A stretch of 64,000 nucleotides of DNA from Rhizophagus irregularis (lineage: Eukaryota; Glomeromycota; Glomeromycetes; Glomerales; Glomeraceae), in assembly GCF_026210795.1 (NCBI RefSeq), contig NC_089455.1:372001-436000 (forward strand), read 5' to 3'. The notes under the pieces were generated by a model. It saw only the letters and a list, made by a program, of their open reading frames with translations. It was not told where the DNA came from and did no database searches. Shown here piece by piece: positions 10,136-20,384 of this stretch; position 1 is the stretch's first letter, and each line of letters opens with the position of its first letter. Both the position numbers and the translations under genes were made by a program.

Positions 10136-12714
10136 CATCAGGAAGTTACGAAAAAAATGTACATTACATATACATTTATGCAAATCATGTACATTGCAAT
10201 ATTCATTCTTTTTAATGTACAAGTAATATTTAACATTAATGAACATCATCAATGAAATTTTTATCATGATGTGCAGCATTTAATAATAAATATTCAATGT
10301 ACATATCTTTGCTATAATAAAAATATAATTACTAACTAGTAAATTTCAGTTAGTATTGATCGGTATCATGTGATCAGTTTGCCGATCGATCTTTTTTTTG
10401 ATAAAAAAAAAGTCTAATAAAAAACTTTAAACTTTTTTTTTCCCTTTCTTTCACTTCCCTTCGTCCCCTTGTCCTTTCGTCCTTCTCCTATATCCTTCCC
10501 TTTCCTTTCATCCTTCACTTCCCTTTCGTTCTCTTCTTTTTCTCACACCTGTAAGTTTCGTTACTTTTTTTTAATTTATTTTTTTTTTTATTTTTTTTTT
10601 AATTTTATCTTTTTTTTTCGTTTCTTTTCATTATTTTATTTTTTGTAGGACGTTTACTAGGGGGACGCTGGCTTGAATACTATGAAACCGGACTTTAAGG
10701 TAGTAAGAAACTGAAAAGGGGAAGATTTTTTGTTATTTTTAATTTAAGAAATGAACTAACGTTTCTCTTTATTATTTTATTTTTTGTAGGACGTTTACTA
10801 GGGGGACGCTGGCTTGAATACTATGAAACCGGACTTTAAGGTAGTAAGAAACTGGAAAGTGGAAGATTTTTTGTTATTTTTAATTTAAGAAACGATCTAA
10901 CGTTTCTTTTTCATTGTTTTTTTTTTGTAGGACGCCAGCTTGTTCACGAAACCAGACTTTAAGGTAAAAAACTGGGAAAGGGGGATGGTGGAAGGGGATT
11001 TCGCAAAGAGGAACCAAGATTCGTAAGAATCTTGGTTTTTTTTTATTTTTTTTATTATTATGAAACGGTTTACTAACCGTTCCTTTCTTTTTTTTATAGG
11101 TTCAGTGTCTCAGAAGGGCTTCCGAAGAATGGAAAATGGAGAACTAAGGTTTGTAAGTATTATATTCAGTTACGAACCTTAGATTTATTTCTTTAATACT
11201 ATGGACGGTTCTAACCGTTCTTTTTATTTTATTTTTTATAGGTTCTGTCGGGTGATCTTCCGAAGAACGGAAAACGGAGAACTAAAGTTCGTAAGTATTA
11301 TATTACGAACCTTAGATTTATTTTTTTTAATACTATGAACGGTTCTAACCGTTCTTTTTATTTTATTTTTTATAGGTTCCGTCGGGTGGTCTTTCGAAGA
11401 ACGGAAAACGGAGAACTAAGGTTCGTAAGTATTATATTACGAACCTTAGATTTATTTTTTTAATACTATGAACGGTTCTAACCGTTCTTTTTATTTTATT
11501 TTTTATAGGTTCCGTCGGGTGGTCTTCCGAAGAACGGAAAACAAAAAACTAAAGTTCGTAAGTATTATATTACGAACCTTAGATTTATTTTTTTTTAATA
11601 CTATGAACGGTTCTAACTGTTCTTTTTATTTTATTTTTTATAGGTTCCGTCGGGTGGTCTTCCGAAGAACGGAAAATGGAGAACTAAGGTTTGTAAGTAT
11701 TATATTACGAACCTTAGATTTATTTTTTTTAATACTATGAATGGTTCTAACCGTTCTTTTTATTTTATTTTTAGGTTTTGGGTTTCTCGGGTGTCTTCTG
11801 AAAAATGGAAAAAACCAAAATTCGTAAGTACGAATCTTTGGTTTATTTTTATTTATTTTATTATTATGAACGGTTTCTAACCGTTCTTTTCTTTGATTTT
11901 TAGGTTTTGGGTGGGCTTCTGAAGAACAGAAAACCCAAAGATTTGTAAGGACAATATGAATCTTTAATTTTTTTAATTTTTTTTGTTATTTCTAATTCTT
12001 TTTCTTCTTTTAGATCTTGGGTGGGTTTCTGAAGAACGGAAAAAGAAGACGAATCTTAACGGATTGGTAAGTTTCGAAAATTTCAATTCACTTCGAAACT
12101 TGGATTTTTTTATTTTTCTTTTAGAAATGTAAACTAACGTTTCTTGTTTGCTTTTTTTTTGTAGGATCTGGGATCACTCAGTTATATGGAATTTCGAAGG
12201 TATATACAGTACCTTCAAATTTTTATTTTTTCTAACGAAACGTTTTTACTAACGGTTTCATTTTTTTTTCTTTTGTAGGTCCAAGACGCGACTGGATCCT
12301 ATTTCGAAGGTATATATATCCCTTCGAATTTTACTTTTTTTATTTTTAACGAAAAGTTTTATTAACATTTTCATTTTTTTCTTTATAGGTTTATTTTGGA
12401 AATCAATTTTTATCTAGTATTTAACATATTATATAGATTTAAAATAGCCATAGATATTATATTAATTAGTTAATAATACATTTGTATAGTATAATGATAG
12501 TATAATAATAAATAACGCATGTATTTTAATATCATTAATAAATGTGTTAATTAATCGTAATGTACGGGTGATGAACATCTTTAATTTGGCGATGAACATC
12601 AAATGTTGTGATATCGGTAGTACATTGCAGGGTCCGATGTTCAGCGTTTCTTTATGATGTACATCAAGTGACCGATGTACATTTGATGAATATTTTTCCC
12701 GTGACTTCCTGATG
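10136..12714. mobile_element. TIR element carrying mini-exon array A
   Basis: Starts CATCAGGAAGTTAC and ends GTGACTTCCTGATG. It is flanked by CA on both sides, where related uninterrupted sequence elsewhere in the window suggests a 2-bp duplication. The arms (about 180 bp left, 200 bp right) contain repeated GATGTACAT-type words and match the arms of the larger copy at 12868-19571. The body is array A. No transposase frame is present, so the element is non-autonomous or a relic. Confidence 0.8.
10430..12420 (+). repeat. Array A: tandem intron/mini-exon modules, candidate spliced ncRNA unit
   Basis: A CT-rich ATG-free leader (10430-10550) ends at a GTAAGTTT donor. Then come about 14 modules of the form T-rich tract, TATAG or TGTAG acceptor, short 'exon', GTAAGT-like donor. 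Four successive mini-exons (11242-11290, 11376-11424, 11509-11557, 11644-11692) are each exactly 49 nt, separated by introns of about 85 nt. Donors lie inside hairpins such as CTAAGGTTCGTAA paired with TTACGAACCTTAG, and branch points (CTAAC) inside hairpins such as GAACGGTT/AACCGTTC. Joining the 49-nt units shifts frame each time and quickly meets a TAA, so a simple protein product is unlikely. The first modules contain near-identical exons with an ATG (10653-10700 and 10792-10840). It is either a spliced noncoding transcript or a fossil satellite; transcription is not shown. Confidence 0.7.
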
Positions 12715-12867
12715 CATGTCTCTAGAATTGATAGATCACACATTAATCCATGCTAAATGATTTGTAAATATAAAGCTATCTATCGGTGCTATGCTAGAGA
12801 CATGATCTTAGCACCATTCGACGCATCTCAGCAAGATGAATCCAATGAATATTAATTCATCTGTGTA
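12715..12867. repeat. Fragment of palindromic repeat between the two TIR elements
   Basis: Contains the words GCTAGAGACATGATCTTAGC and CACCATTCGACGCATCTCAG, shared with the palindromic repeat at 19572-20384. It is the piece of host repeat left between the element ending at 12714 and the one starting at 12868. Confidence 0.7.
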
Positions 12868-13345
12868 CATCAGGAAGTCACAGAAATAATGTTCATCACA
12901 TATTTGTAATTTACAGATCATATACATTGCAATTTTCATTATTTTGAATGAACATACAATATTTAACATTAATGAACATCATTAATTAGATTTTTATCAT
13001 GATGTGCAGTATTTAATAATGAAAATTCGATGTTTATCAAATGGCACTAAGTGAATAAATCCCCTATTTATTATCATGTTACGTAAATAGTCTGGCAACA
13101 TGATTTTTTTTATTTTTTTTAAACAATTTTTTCATTCCCCTTATTTTTATCCTTTTATTTTCCCCTTTCCCGCCCTTTCTCTTTCCCCTCTTCTAGTAAT
13201 AATGAAGTTATTTATTTTGATAATAGAAGAACTAGTGGTATTTTTATTACTAAAACTCATTCTATTAGTGTACAACATGATAAGAATCTATAAAATCCCT
13301 AACGAAACATTTAAATTATTCGACCTAAATTAGTAATGATCTACT

Positions 13346-13558
13346 AGGACCCCAAAATATACATAAAAGGGTCAGGTCAGAGTTTGCGTATAATGAGTCA
13401 AAAAAATCATGTAGATCATTCCTTTTATGGATAATCCCAGCCAAAATAATATTTCCTAATTTAGATAATGGCTGAAATTATCGTAATTCCAGCCCTGAAA
13501 GAATGCGTATTTTGGACCACTTCTGGACCTGACCTCTACATATATATTTCGGGGTCCT
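13346..13558. mobile_element. MITE, copy 2 of the AGGACC-terminus family, perfect 8-bp TSD
   Basis: 213 bp, from AGGACCCCAAAATATACATA to TATATTTCGGGGTCCT. It is flanked by identical GATCTACT at 13338-13345 and 13559-13566. The 8-bp duplication points to a hAT-type transposase acting in trans. It lies in the upstream region of array B, inside the larger TIR element. Non-coding. Confidence 0.92.
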
Positions 13559-13599
13559 GATCTACTATTCTTCAATTTGGTTGAATAAACTTTTTTTTA

Positions 13600-14094
13600 C
13601 TTTTTTTTGGACTCCTTCTTCCCCTTCCCTTCGTCCTTCCCTTCCCTTTTCGTTCTCCCTTCTTTCTACCTTTAGTTTTTTCTCACAACAGCCTTTCTTC
13701 CGCTTCATTTTGTTGAAAGTACTGTAAGTTTCATTTCGAAACTTACATATTTTTTTAATTTTTTTTTAATTTAAGAAACAAATTAATATTTCTTTTTATT
13801 TTTTTTGTAGGATATGTACTAGGTTGAATACAAATACTACGAAACTGGACTTTAAGGTATAAAACTGGGAAAGGGGGATGGAGGAAGGGACTTTGCAAAG
13901 AAGAACCAAGATTCATAAGAATCTTAGTTTTATTTTTTTTATTATTTTAGAACAGTTACTAATAACCGTTCTTTTCTTTTATTTTTTAGATTTCGGGTAG
14001 ACTTTTAATCTTTGGAAAAGGAGAAACCAAGATTCATAAGTACATATGAATCTTGGGTTTTTTTATTTTTATTTTTTATAATTACGAATGGTTA
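13600..14094 (+). repeat. Array B: intron/mini-exon modules, left part
   Basis: Same layout as array A: CT-rich leader (about 13610-13735), GTAAGTTT donor, then modules with TTTTGTAG or TTTTAG acceptors. The exon around 13810-13860 shares the words GAATAC, TACGAAACTGGACTTTAAGG with array A exons. The donor hairpin AACCAAGATTCATAAG / CTTAG..TTT is decayed (donor GT changed to AT). The array stops at 14094, where the DNA transposon begins, and resumes at 17244. Confidence 0.75.
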
Positions 14095-17000
14095 GGGCGA
14101 TGACATTTATTACGTAATATTTTAGGGGGTGGGGGTCACGAAAAATCTTATGTTATACATATTAATATTTATCACGTGATATAATCAACCTATATAACCG
14201 ATTTAGTGGCTTAAAAATTTATTAATCATTTGTGTTACTTTGGTTTCCCACGTTAAACTTTAGGAAAAAAATAAAATGAATTTTATATATGTATACAAAT
14301 GCATACAATACATACAATAATAGGATAATAGGGAAATTAAGTTAATATACAATCATTCATTATCTGATATATATTCCCTTAAATTCATTTCGTCAAAAAG
14401 AGACCGCTTTTGTTGTGAAGGGAGGAGAGAGAAATCGTCAAGAGAATTTGAATTACACTTAGACTTTCCCTTAGGTCGTCCACGGCTGACTGGATGCATC
14501 GCTTTTTTATGCTTTGTCAAATAATTAAAAGTTGGAAAGTATTTGTTGCACACCGAACAACAAAGGCGCGAATAGGTCGTTTGGTCAATGGATGGGCAAT
14601 GTGAATCATACCCGGGAATTTTTAAGAGATCATAATATTCAAGGAGGTGTATGGGATTTGCGAAATGTCCGTCTTTAGCTTTCGTAGTTGGAGGCAAAAA
14701 GCCATTATTCGAAAGAAGAAGATCCGTAGCTTCTTTTGCACGAGATGGCCCACAACAACTTGAATTTGTACAACGTTTAATATCAAGAGAATACTGACAT
14801 AAATTACAATGATTTTCGATCCATGACCATGGCACAAAACATTCTGGTATGTCATTTTCTTTTTCTTGTTTCTTTTTTTGTTGTTTTTGCTCTTCTGCTT
14901 TTTCTTTATCCGTACCCTCAAACTCTATGTTTTCAAACGGGTTAGTAAGCTCCTCGACATACCGTGCATCAACACTTTTTCCAAAAATCAAATCTTTACG
15001 CCAAATATCACAAAGTGATTCTCCAGCATATCAAAAAATTTCGAAGGGCTAACTCCGGAACGATTACCTTGCCTTGTGTATTTAGGTGTGATCCAAAGTG
15101 ATCGATCGGTAGCGTGATATCCGCCAATTTTCCGGACAGTGTTGCCATACCTCTTTCAACTGGATTATACTTGGACTGACCTGTAGCGTGTGTTCGTACA
15201 GTCAGGTAATCTAAATCGAACTTTTGAAAAAGGTGGCAATAGGTTTTGATATTTTTTAGATGTCTTGGATTTTCGTCTGGACCTCCATCTACCAATAACA
15301 CCCAAATAGGTCTAATCTCTCTGTTTGTTTTCAACACATCGTTATATTTAGGATCCAGAGTTAGGTTTTCAAGGTCTTGCATGTGTGAGAGTGAGGACGT
15401 ACCAAGGGACCATTGACGACGTACAAATATGGCAAGTTGTACCGTTCGTAACTCATCGTTTAATTCATTTGGTTTTATCATAAGGTAAACCGATGGAACT
15501 AATTTTTGTGCATTTCCTAGGGGAAAATCATGGTCGGCCACACTAACAAGCTCATTAACTGATTGCAAAGTGTGAAACGTCCGACCTACAGCAGGTACTC
15601 CAAGACCTATTTTCGCCTTGTCATCCTGCGAAATAATAACGGCATTATTAGCAAAGACAGTAGCAAATTGTCTTGCGCTTTTGACAGATGCAAGGCAGTT
15701 ATGACCATCAGAATGATCCCGTATTTCGGTACGCGAAACTCTGACTACCGCGACCCACGCTGGATGATGATGCGCTTTTGCAGTGATAGAATTAGATTGG
15801 CGAGGTAACAAATAATTGTTCAATGTAGTTCTCGCCATATAAACGTTATAATTTTCTTCAAGATTTTTTCGCAAGTTTTCAACGATTCGGACCTTAATAA
15901 CCTCTTTTCGTCATTTTTCGTCAGCCGCCCCAAATTCGATAGAATCATGGATATGATTGTGTAAATTTGGATGGTTAAAAAGAAGTGAAGGACGAACAGG
16001 TTTGTTATATCGTATTACTTCCTGATTTTCGTCGAGTATTTTTCTTTTCTTTTCTCTGCACTTTTGAGCATAATTAGCATTTCTTTTTAATTTGATGATT
16101 TTTCCCTTATTAGATCTGATTTCATCTCGAAGGCTTCCTATTTTTTTAAAAGTATCAAGCCGAAATTGAGAATCAGTTGTGATGTTGTAGATCTGCTCAA
16201 ACTCGGTAAGCTTTTTTTCAGCTATTTGTATCTCGTTTACTGCCTTTTATTGAGATGATGCATTAACAGAGATTTCTGGAACAGGATCTATTGTACGAAT
16301 CGTGGAAAGATTTGGAAGAGATTCTTCTCTAGATCCGGATGGTATTGACCTCATTGTTTGTATATCACATAAATTATATGGTGTGGCCAGGTAATCTCTA
16401 ATAATATCCTCAATTTCCGGTTTATCTTTTCTTTTAATTTTGTTCCATTCTTTAGTCACTGATTCACAAAGTTCAGAGCGATTAGGATCACCATTCCCCG
16501 TCTTAACCATAATACTATATACGTAGGCATTGGTAAATTCTTGATATTTATTTGTTTGTAAACTATAAATCGGTTTCTTATTAAACTTGGGGCTGAGAAA
16601 AAAGGTTTGACGGTTCATATTAAGCTATTTTGTTGGATTTTGATAACAATAAAAAAATAGCTTACAAAACTTTAGGAATATATAAATTGTGAATAAAGTT
16701 TAATATCGACGCGTAAAAAGTTTAGAGTTTAAATTTAAGTTAAACGCATTTGTGCGAAGTGCTGCGGTAATTCACATTTCTTCTTTTGTAACGAGAAAAT
16801 GCGAACCGCAGCTATTAATAGGTATCGCAATCGCTATACTGTATATCATTAAATATTATTGATTTGTGTGTTCAATTCATACTTTGATTATATGAAAATT
16901 TACGATTTTTGGACTTGAGATTTTAGAATTTCAGAACATGGGGGATTGAGAATTTTAATATAAAATAAACTTGTAAAAATAAATTAGATTATTTTACAAT

Positions 17001-17243
17001 AAAATTTTCTTATCAAACAAAATTGTTTGTATAATTTTATTTAACATGCTTTATATCATTAAAATGAACGGAACATTAAATCAATTTAAAAAAAATTCTG
17101 ATGAAATATGATCATTATGATGAAATACCAATAAATAATCCTATAAAAGGAAATGATCTGTATTCACGTGATCAGGATATCTTACCTGGGGGTGGGGTAA
17201 GCGTCTATAATAAAATGATATTAAGTAATATATGTCACCGCCC
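14095..17243. mobile_element. 3.1-kb DNA transposon with TTA target duplication
   Basis: Termini GGGCGATGACATTTATTAC and, in reverse complement, GGGCGGTGACATATATTAC. TTA is duplicated at 14092-14094 and 17244-17246. Removing the element and one TTA rejoins arrays B and C into an uninterrupted branch-point hairpin, so the boundaries are supported by the empty-site reconstruction. Subterminal TCACGTGAT palindromes occur near both ends (about 14174 and 17165). It encodes one transposase-like gene on the - strand, broken. A 3-bp TWA duplication and GGG termini resemble PIF/Harbinger, but the protein was not matched to that family, so the superfamily is left open. Confidence 0.9.
14353..16618 (-). 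pseudogene. Transposase with C2H2 finger, inactivated
   Basis: Reading from 16618 downward, one long frame is broken by a TAA at 16247-16249 and a TGA at 15911-15913, then shifts frame near 15030-15050 before continuing to 14353. The two stops look like CAA-to-TAA and CGA-to-TGA changes. A DDE-type core is suggested by SQDDKAKIGLG, LLVDGGPDENPRHLKN and GQSKYNPVERGMATLSG. The C-terminal third has a Cys-rich cluster (CNLCQYSLDIKRCTNSSCC), a C2H2 finger (CCSVCNKYFPTFNYLTKHKK) and an AT-hook-like RGRPKGK. An Arg/Lys-rich helix precedes the core. It belongs to the surrounding TTA element. The catalytic assignment is by motif reading only. Confidence 0.8.
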
Positions 17244-17890
17244 TTACTAATAACCGTTCTTTTTTTTGTTTAGGTTCAGGTGGGCTTCCAAGTTCTGAAG
17301 AATGGAAACCCAAAGATTCGTAAATACAAATCTTTTTTTATGAAATGGTTTATTAACCATTCCTTTCTTTCTTTTATAGGTTTGGTGGGCTTCTAATGAA
17401 CAGGAACTAAGATTTTGGTATTTTTTTTTATTTTATGGAACGGTTTACTAACCGTTCCTTTCTTTTTTTTATAGGTTCGGTGTCTCAGAAGAGCTTCTGA
17501 AGAATGGAAAAACCTAAAGATTCGTAAATACTAGTATGAATCTTTTAGAAGTTTTTTTTTATTTTTTTTAATATTACGAACAGTTACTAACTGTTTTTTT
17601 TCTTTTATTTTTTATAGGTACGGGTAGTCTTCCGAAGAATGGAAAACAATAAACTGAGGTTCGTAAGTATTTTACTACAAACTTTAGATTTTTTTTGATA
17701 TTACGAATGGTTTATTAACCGTTCTTTCTTTCTTTTTTTAGAGGGTCGGGTGGATTTTCGAAGATTGGAAAACAGAGAACTAAGGTTCATAAGTATTATA
17801 TTACGAACCTTAGATTTATTTTTTTTAATACTATAAATAGTTCTAACTGTTCTTTTTATTTTATTTTTTAGGTTTCGGGTAGGCTTCCAA
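17244..17890 (+). repeat. Array C: intron/mini-exon modules, continuation of array B
   Basis: Five or six modules with mini-exons such as those around 17476-17522 and 17617-17665. Acceptors are TTTATAG, donors GTAAGTAT or decayed GTAAATA, CATAAGTA. Branch-point words AACGGTTTACTAACCGTTCC and similar are inverted repeats. Ends where a foreign gene fragment begins (about 17891). Confidence 0.75.
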
Positions 17891-18150
17891 TCATGTGCAC
17901 TTTCATACATTTCACTTAAAATATTTCCAGTAATAACCTCGCTTATATTTTCAGGTGAATCCCCTATAGTGTTCTTAGGTGTACTTTGCCATTAGTTTTC
18001 TTTATCCTACGAGATTCTGTTAATTTGCAGGACCTGAAGATTTTTTAGGCCTTCTTCGCTTTCTTCGTAGTGAAATATTGGTTTCATCATTAACCATCTC
18101 ATTATCAGAACTATTTTTATCACACTTTTTCATATTCTTTCTGAGCACAA
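17891..18150 (-). pseudogene. N-terminal fragment of an unknown gene captured in the array
   Basis: On the - strand an ATG frame (start near 18138) opens MKKCDKNSSDNEMVND and then a basic stretch with RRKRRRPKKSS. A stop and a frame change follow, after which NTIGDSPENISEVIT and MYESAHDW continue. It ends abruptly at the array boundary. Acidic then basic N-termini like this are common before BED or hAT transposase domains in these genomes, but no domain is left to prove it. Confidence 0.4.
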
Positions 18151-18344
18151 AAATAACAATATAATTTCTTTGACCGTTGATATATGCTATATATTGTTAT
18201 TTATTTATATAATTCTGATTTATTCATTTGTATTCTTGGTGAAAATCAAAACTTCAATTATTAGAAGCGTTTAAACTACTATCAGCAAAAGGTTTCAACC
18301 TGTTCAACAAGCTCAAGGTTTTAAAAGTAAAGCTGGACGCCCTC

Positions 18345-18690
18345 TTCGGAATTAGTAGAGCCAAAATTCATGAGTACGAATCTTGGTTTATTTTATTTTA
18401 TTTTTTTAATATTATGGAACGGTTACTAACTGTTCTTTTTCATAGTTCCTTTTTTAGGTCTTGGGTGGATTTCCGAAGAATGGAAAAAGAAGATCAAGAT
18501 TCATAAATATATACAAATCTTAACGAAACGGATTGGTAAGTTTCGAAGTTTTACTTCGAAACTTTTTTTAAAATTTTTTTTAAATTAATTTTTTTATTAA
18601 TACTTTTTTTTTCTTTTTATTGTTAGGTTGTACTTCCTGGACAAAGTTTTGAAGAATAACTTTAAAACTTTTTTTATAGATAACCCAGAG
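18345..18690 (+). repeat. Array D: last intron/mini-exon modules of the larger element
   Basis: Resumes with CAAAATTCATGAGTACGAATCTTGG (a decayed donor hairpin) and contains modules with acceptors at about 18457 and 18626. The donor at 18536 lies in the pair AAGTTTCGAAG..TTCGAAACTT. It closely matches the 3' end of array A (12005-12130). Confidence 0.7.
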
Positions 18691-18793
18691 TATTTAGTTA
18701 ATTAATATAAAAATTGTAAGTTTCATAGCTAATAGGTGTTACTTTTAATAATAGAAAAATTTAGCTAATATTTAGTAGACTTAGTATATAGAT

Positions 18794-19335
18794 TATACTT
18801 GTAGCTGAAACCTTCCAAGGGTATGGCCAAAACCGAAAGTCCGAAACACTAGTCCGAAACCTTGTCTGAAATCCGAAACCTTGTCCGAAACTTTATATAG
18901 GCTGAAACTATTTTTTATTATAAGCTGAATGTCCAAAACCTTTTTTATTATTTTATTTATTAATTTTTAATTTTTTATAATTATTATATTATTAATGAGC
19001 TAAATTATTGAAAGAAATAAGGAATATTCGGGTTTGCTATATACGCATTCATGCGCATACTATGCATGAGTCATGAGAATTAATGATAATTCTGGCCAGA
19101 ATTATTGTATAATATGACGTATGACTTATATAAAAAAGCTTAAAATAGAACTGGAAAAGGTCAGGCATAGTTTCGGGCACTTTCGGCCATAGTTTCGGCT
19201 ATATAAAAGGTTTCGGATATGGTTTCGGATTTTGACTAGGGTTTCAGTTTCGGAAATAAGGTTTGTAAACTGATACTGGCCGAAAGTCCGAAACTGAAAC
19301 CTGGCCGAAACTGAGGGGTTTCGGCTACAAGTATA
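18794..19335. mobile_element. hAT-like MITE with perfect 8-bp TSD
   Basis: Starts TATACTTGTAGCTGAAACC and ends GGTTTCGGCTACAAGTATA; ATATAGAT is duplicated at 18786-18793 and 19336-19343. The two ends are packed with tandem CCGAAAC / GTTTCGG words (subterminal repeats, typical of hAT-binding sites). The middle is AT-rich and non-coding. Confidence 0.92.
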
Positions 19336-19573
19336 ATATAGATTGTTATAGTGTATTTAATAAAATAAATTCAATAATATTATAAATTTAATATGATGTT
19401 TATTATCTTTAAATAATGTACATCGTTAATAGACATTAAATTTAAGTAATGCACATTGAATGTTGTAACATCAGTAGTACATTGCAAGGTCTGATGTTTA
19501 GCGTTTCTTTATAATATACATCAAGTGACCGATGTACATTTAATGAACATTTTTCCTATGACTTCCTGATGTA

Positions 19574-20384
19574 CGACCACTGGATGGCGAATAATGTCAA
19601 GTTTTGAATTTTTTTAAAATTTTCGAATGTTAAAAATTAAAAATTCTAATACATAAATTTATTCATCATGCAATGATCGTATAAACATAAATTAGAACTC
19701 ATTGGATTCATCTCGATAAGACAAGTTGAATGGTGGTAAGATTACGTCTCTAGCATCGATAGATAGCTTGCTAATGCCAATTTTTTATAAATCATTTAGC
19801 ATGAATTAACTTACGATCTATTGATGCTAGAGACATGATCTCACCACCATTCGACTTTTCTCATCGGGACAAATCCAATGAGTCCTAATTCATATTTATA
19901 CGACTATTGGATGACGAATAAATTCATGTATCAGAATTTTTAATTTTTAACGCTTGAAAATTTTAAAAAAATGCGAAACTTGACATTATTCGCCATCCAG
20001 TGATCGTACATAGACAAATTAATATTCATTGGATTCATCTCGCTGAGACGCGTTGAATGGTACTAAAATCATGTCTCTAGCATCGATAGATGGCTTGCTA
20101 ATTCCAATTATTGATAAATTATTTAGCGTGGATTAACTTGTGATCTATCGATGCTGCTAAAGACATGATCTTACCACCATTTGACACATCTCATCATGAC
20201 GAATCCAATGATATATGGGACTTTGTATGATCACTAGATGGATAGCTATTCGATTTTTCACATTTTTATAAAAAATCAGATTAAACCGAACTGAACTGCC
20301 AGTTTTTCAGTTCAGTTCTTACGAATTTTGGCTTTAATCTGAACCGTCTATAATCCAGACTAAACCAATCCGTTTAGAGCTTTA
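19574..20384. repeat. Palindromic repeat and right arm of the composite element
   Basis: 19576-20010 is nearly self-complementary: it opens CACTGGATGGCGAATAATGT, closes with the reverse complement near 19990-20010, and its centre holds two facing copies of GCTAGAGACATGATCT-like words. From about 20010 a second, related half-palindrome runs to the TAAAG terminus at 20384. No coding potential. Confidence 0.7.

Larger units (their letters stand above)
12868..19571. mobile_element. TIR element carrying arrays B-D, enlarged by later insertions
   Basis: Starts CATCAGGAAGTCAC and ends ATGACTTCCTGATG, flanked by TA on both sides (12866-12867 and 19572-19573). Left arm 12868-13040 and right arm about 19380-19571 match the arms of the copy at 10136-12714. 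Subtracting the 3,149-bp transposon and the 542-bp MITE leaves about 3 kb, close to the size of copy 1. It holds modules of the same kind as array A, plus a fragment of a foreign gene at 17891-18150. Confidence 0.78.
9927..20384. mobile_element. 10.5-kb composite insertion, 8-bp target duplication
   Basis: Left end TAAAGTTCTGAACGGTTCAG and right end CCGTTTAGAGCTTTA are inverted repeats. The flanks are identical 8-mers, ATTGTACC at 9919-9926 and at 20385-20392. The 8-bp duplication and the TAAAG terminus are shared with the MITEs at 29545-30358 and 62482-62657, and fit a hAT-type mechanism (family inference). The arms (about 9927-10135 and 20150-20384) match each other as a palindrome. The interior is filled by nested elements: two TIR elements carrying intron/mini-exon arrays, a DNA transposon and two MITEs. 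No intact transposase lies inside. It reads as a foldback MITE expanded by nested insertion. Confidence 0.85.

Noticed and set aside
11468-11740. 90-codon open frame across array A
   Set aside because: It reads straight through donors, introns and acceptors of two modules; its repeats are the array's own period, not a protein repeat.
13100-13333. Hydrophobic 77-residue frame upstream of array B
   Set aside because: Tempting as a signal-peptide exon, but it is a translation of T/C runs and is cut by the MITE context; no donor links it to the array.
15563-15808. Plus-strand frame in the transposase
   Set aside because: Antisense shadow of the transposase core.
14095-17243. Calling the TTA transposon PIF/Harbinger
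   Set aside because: Termini and 3-bp duplication are compatible, but the protein was not recognised as that family, so the superfamily is left open.
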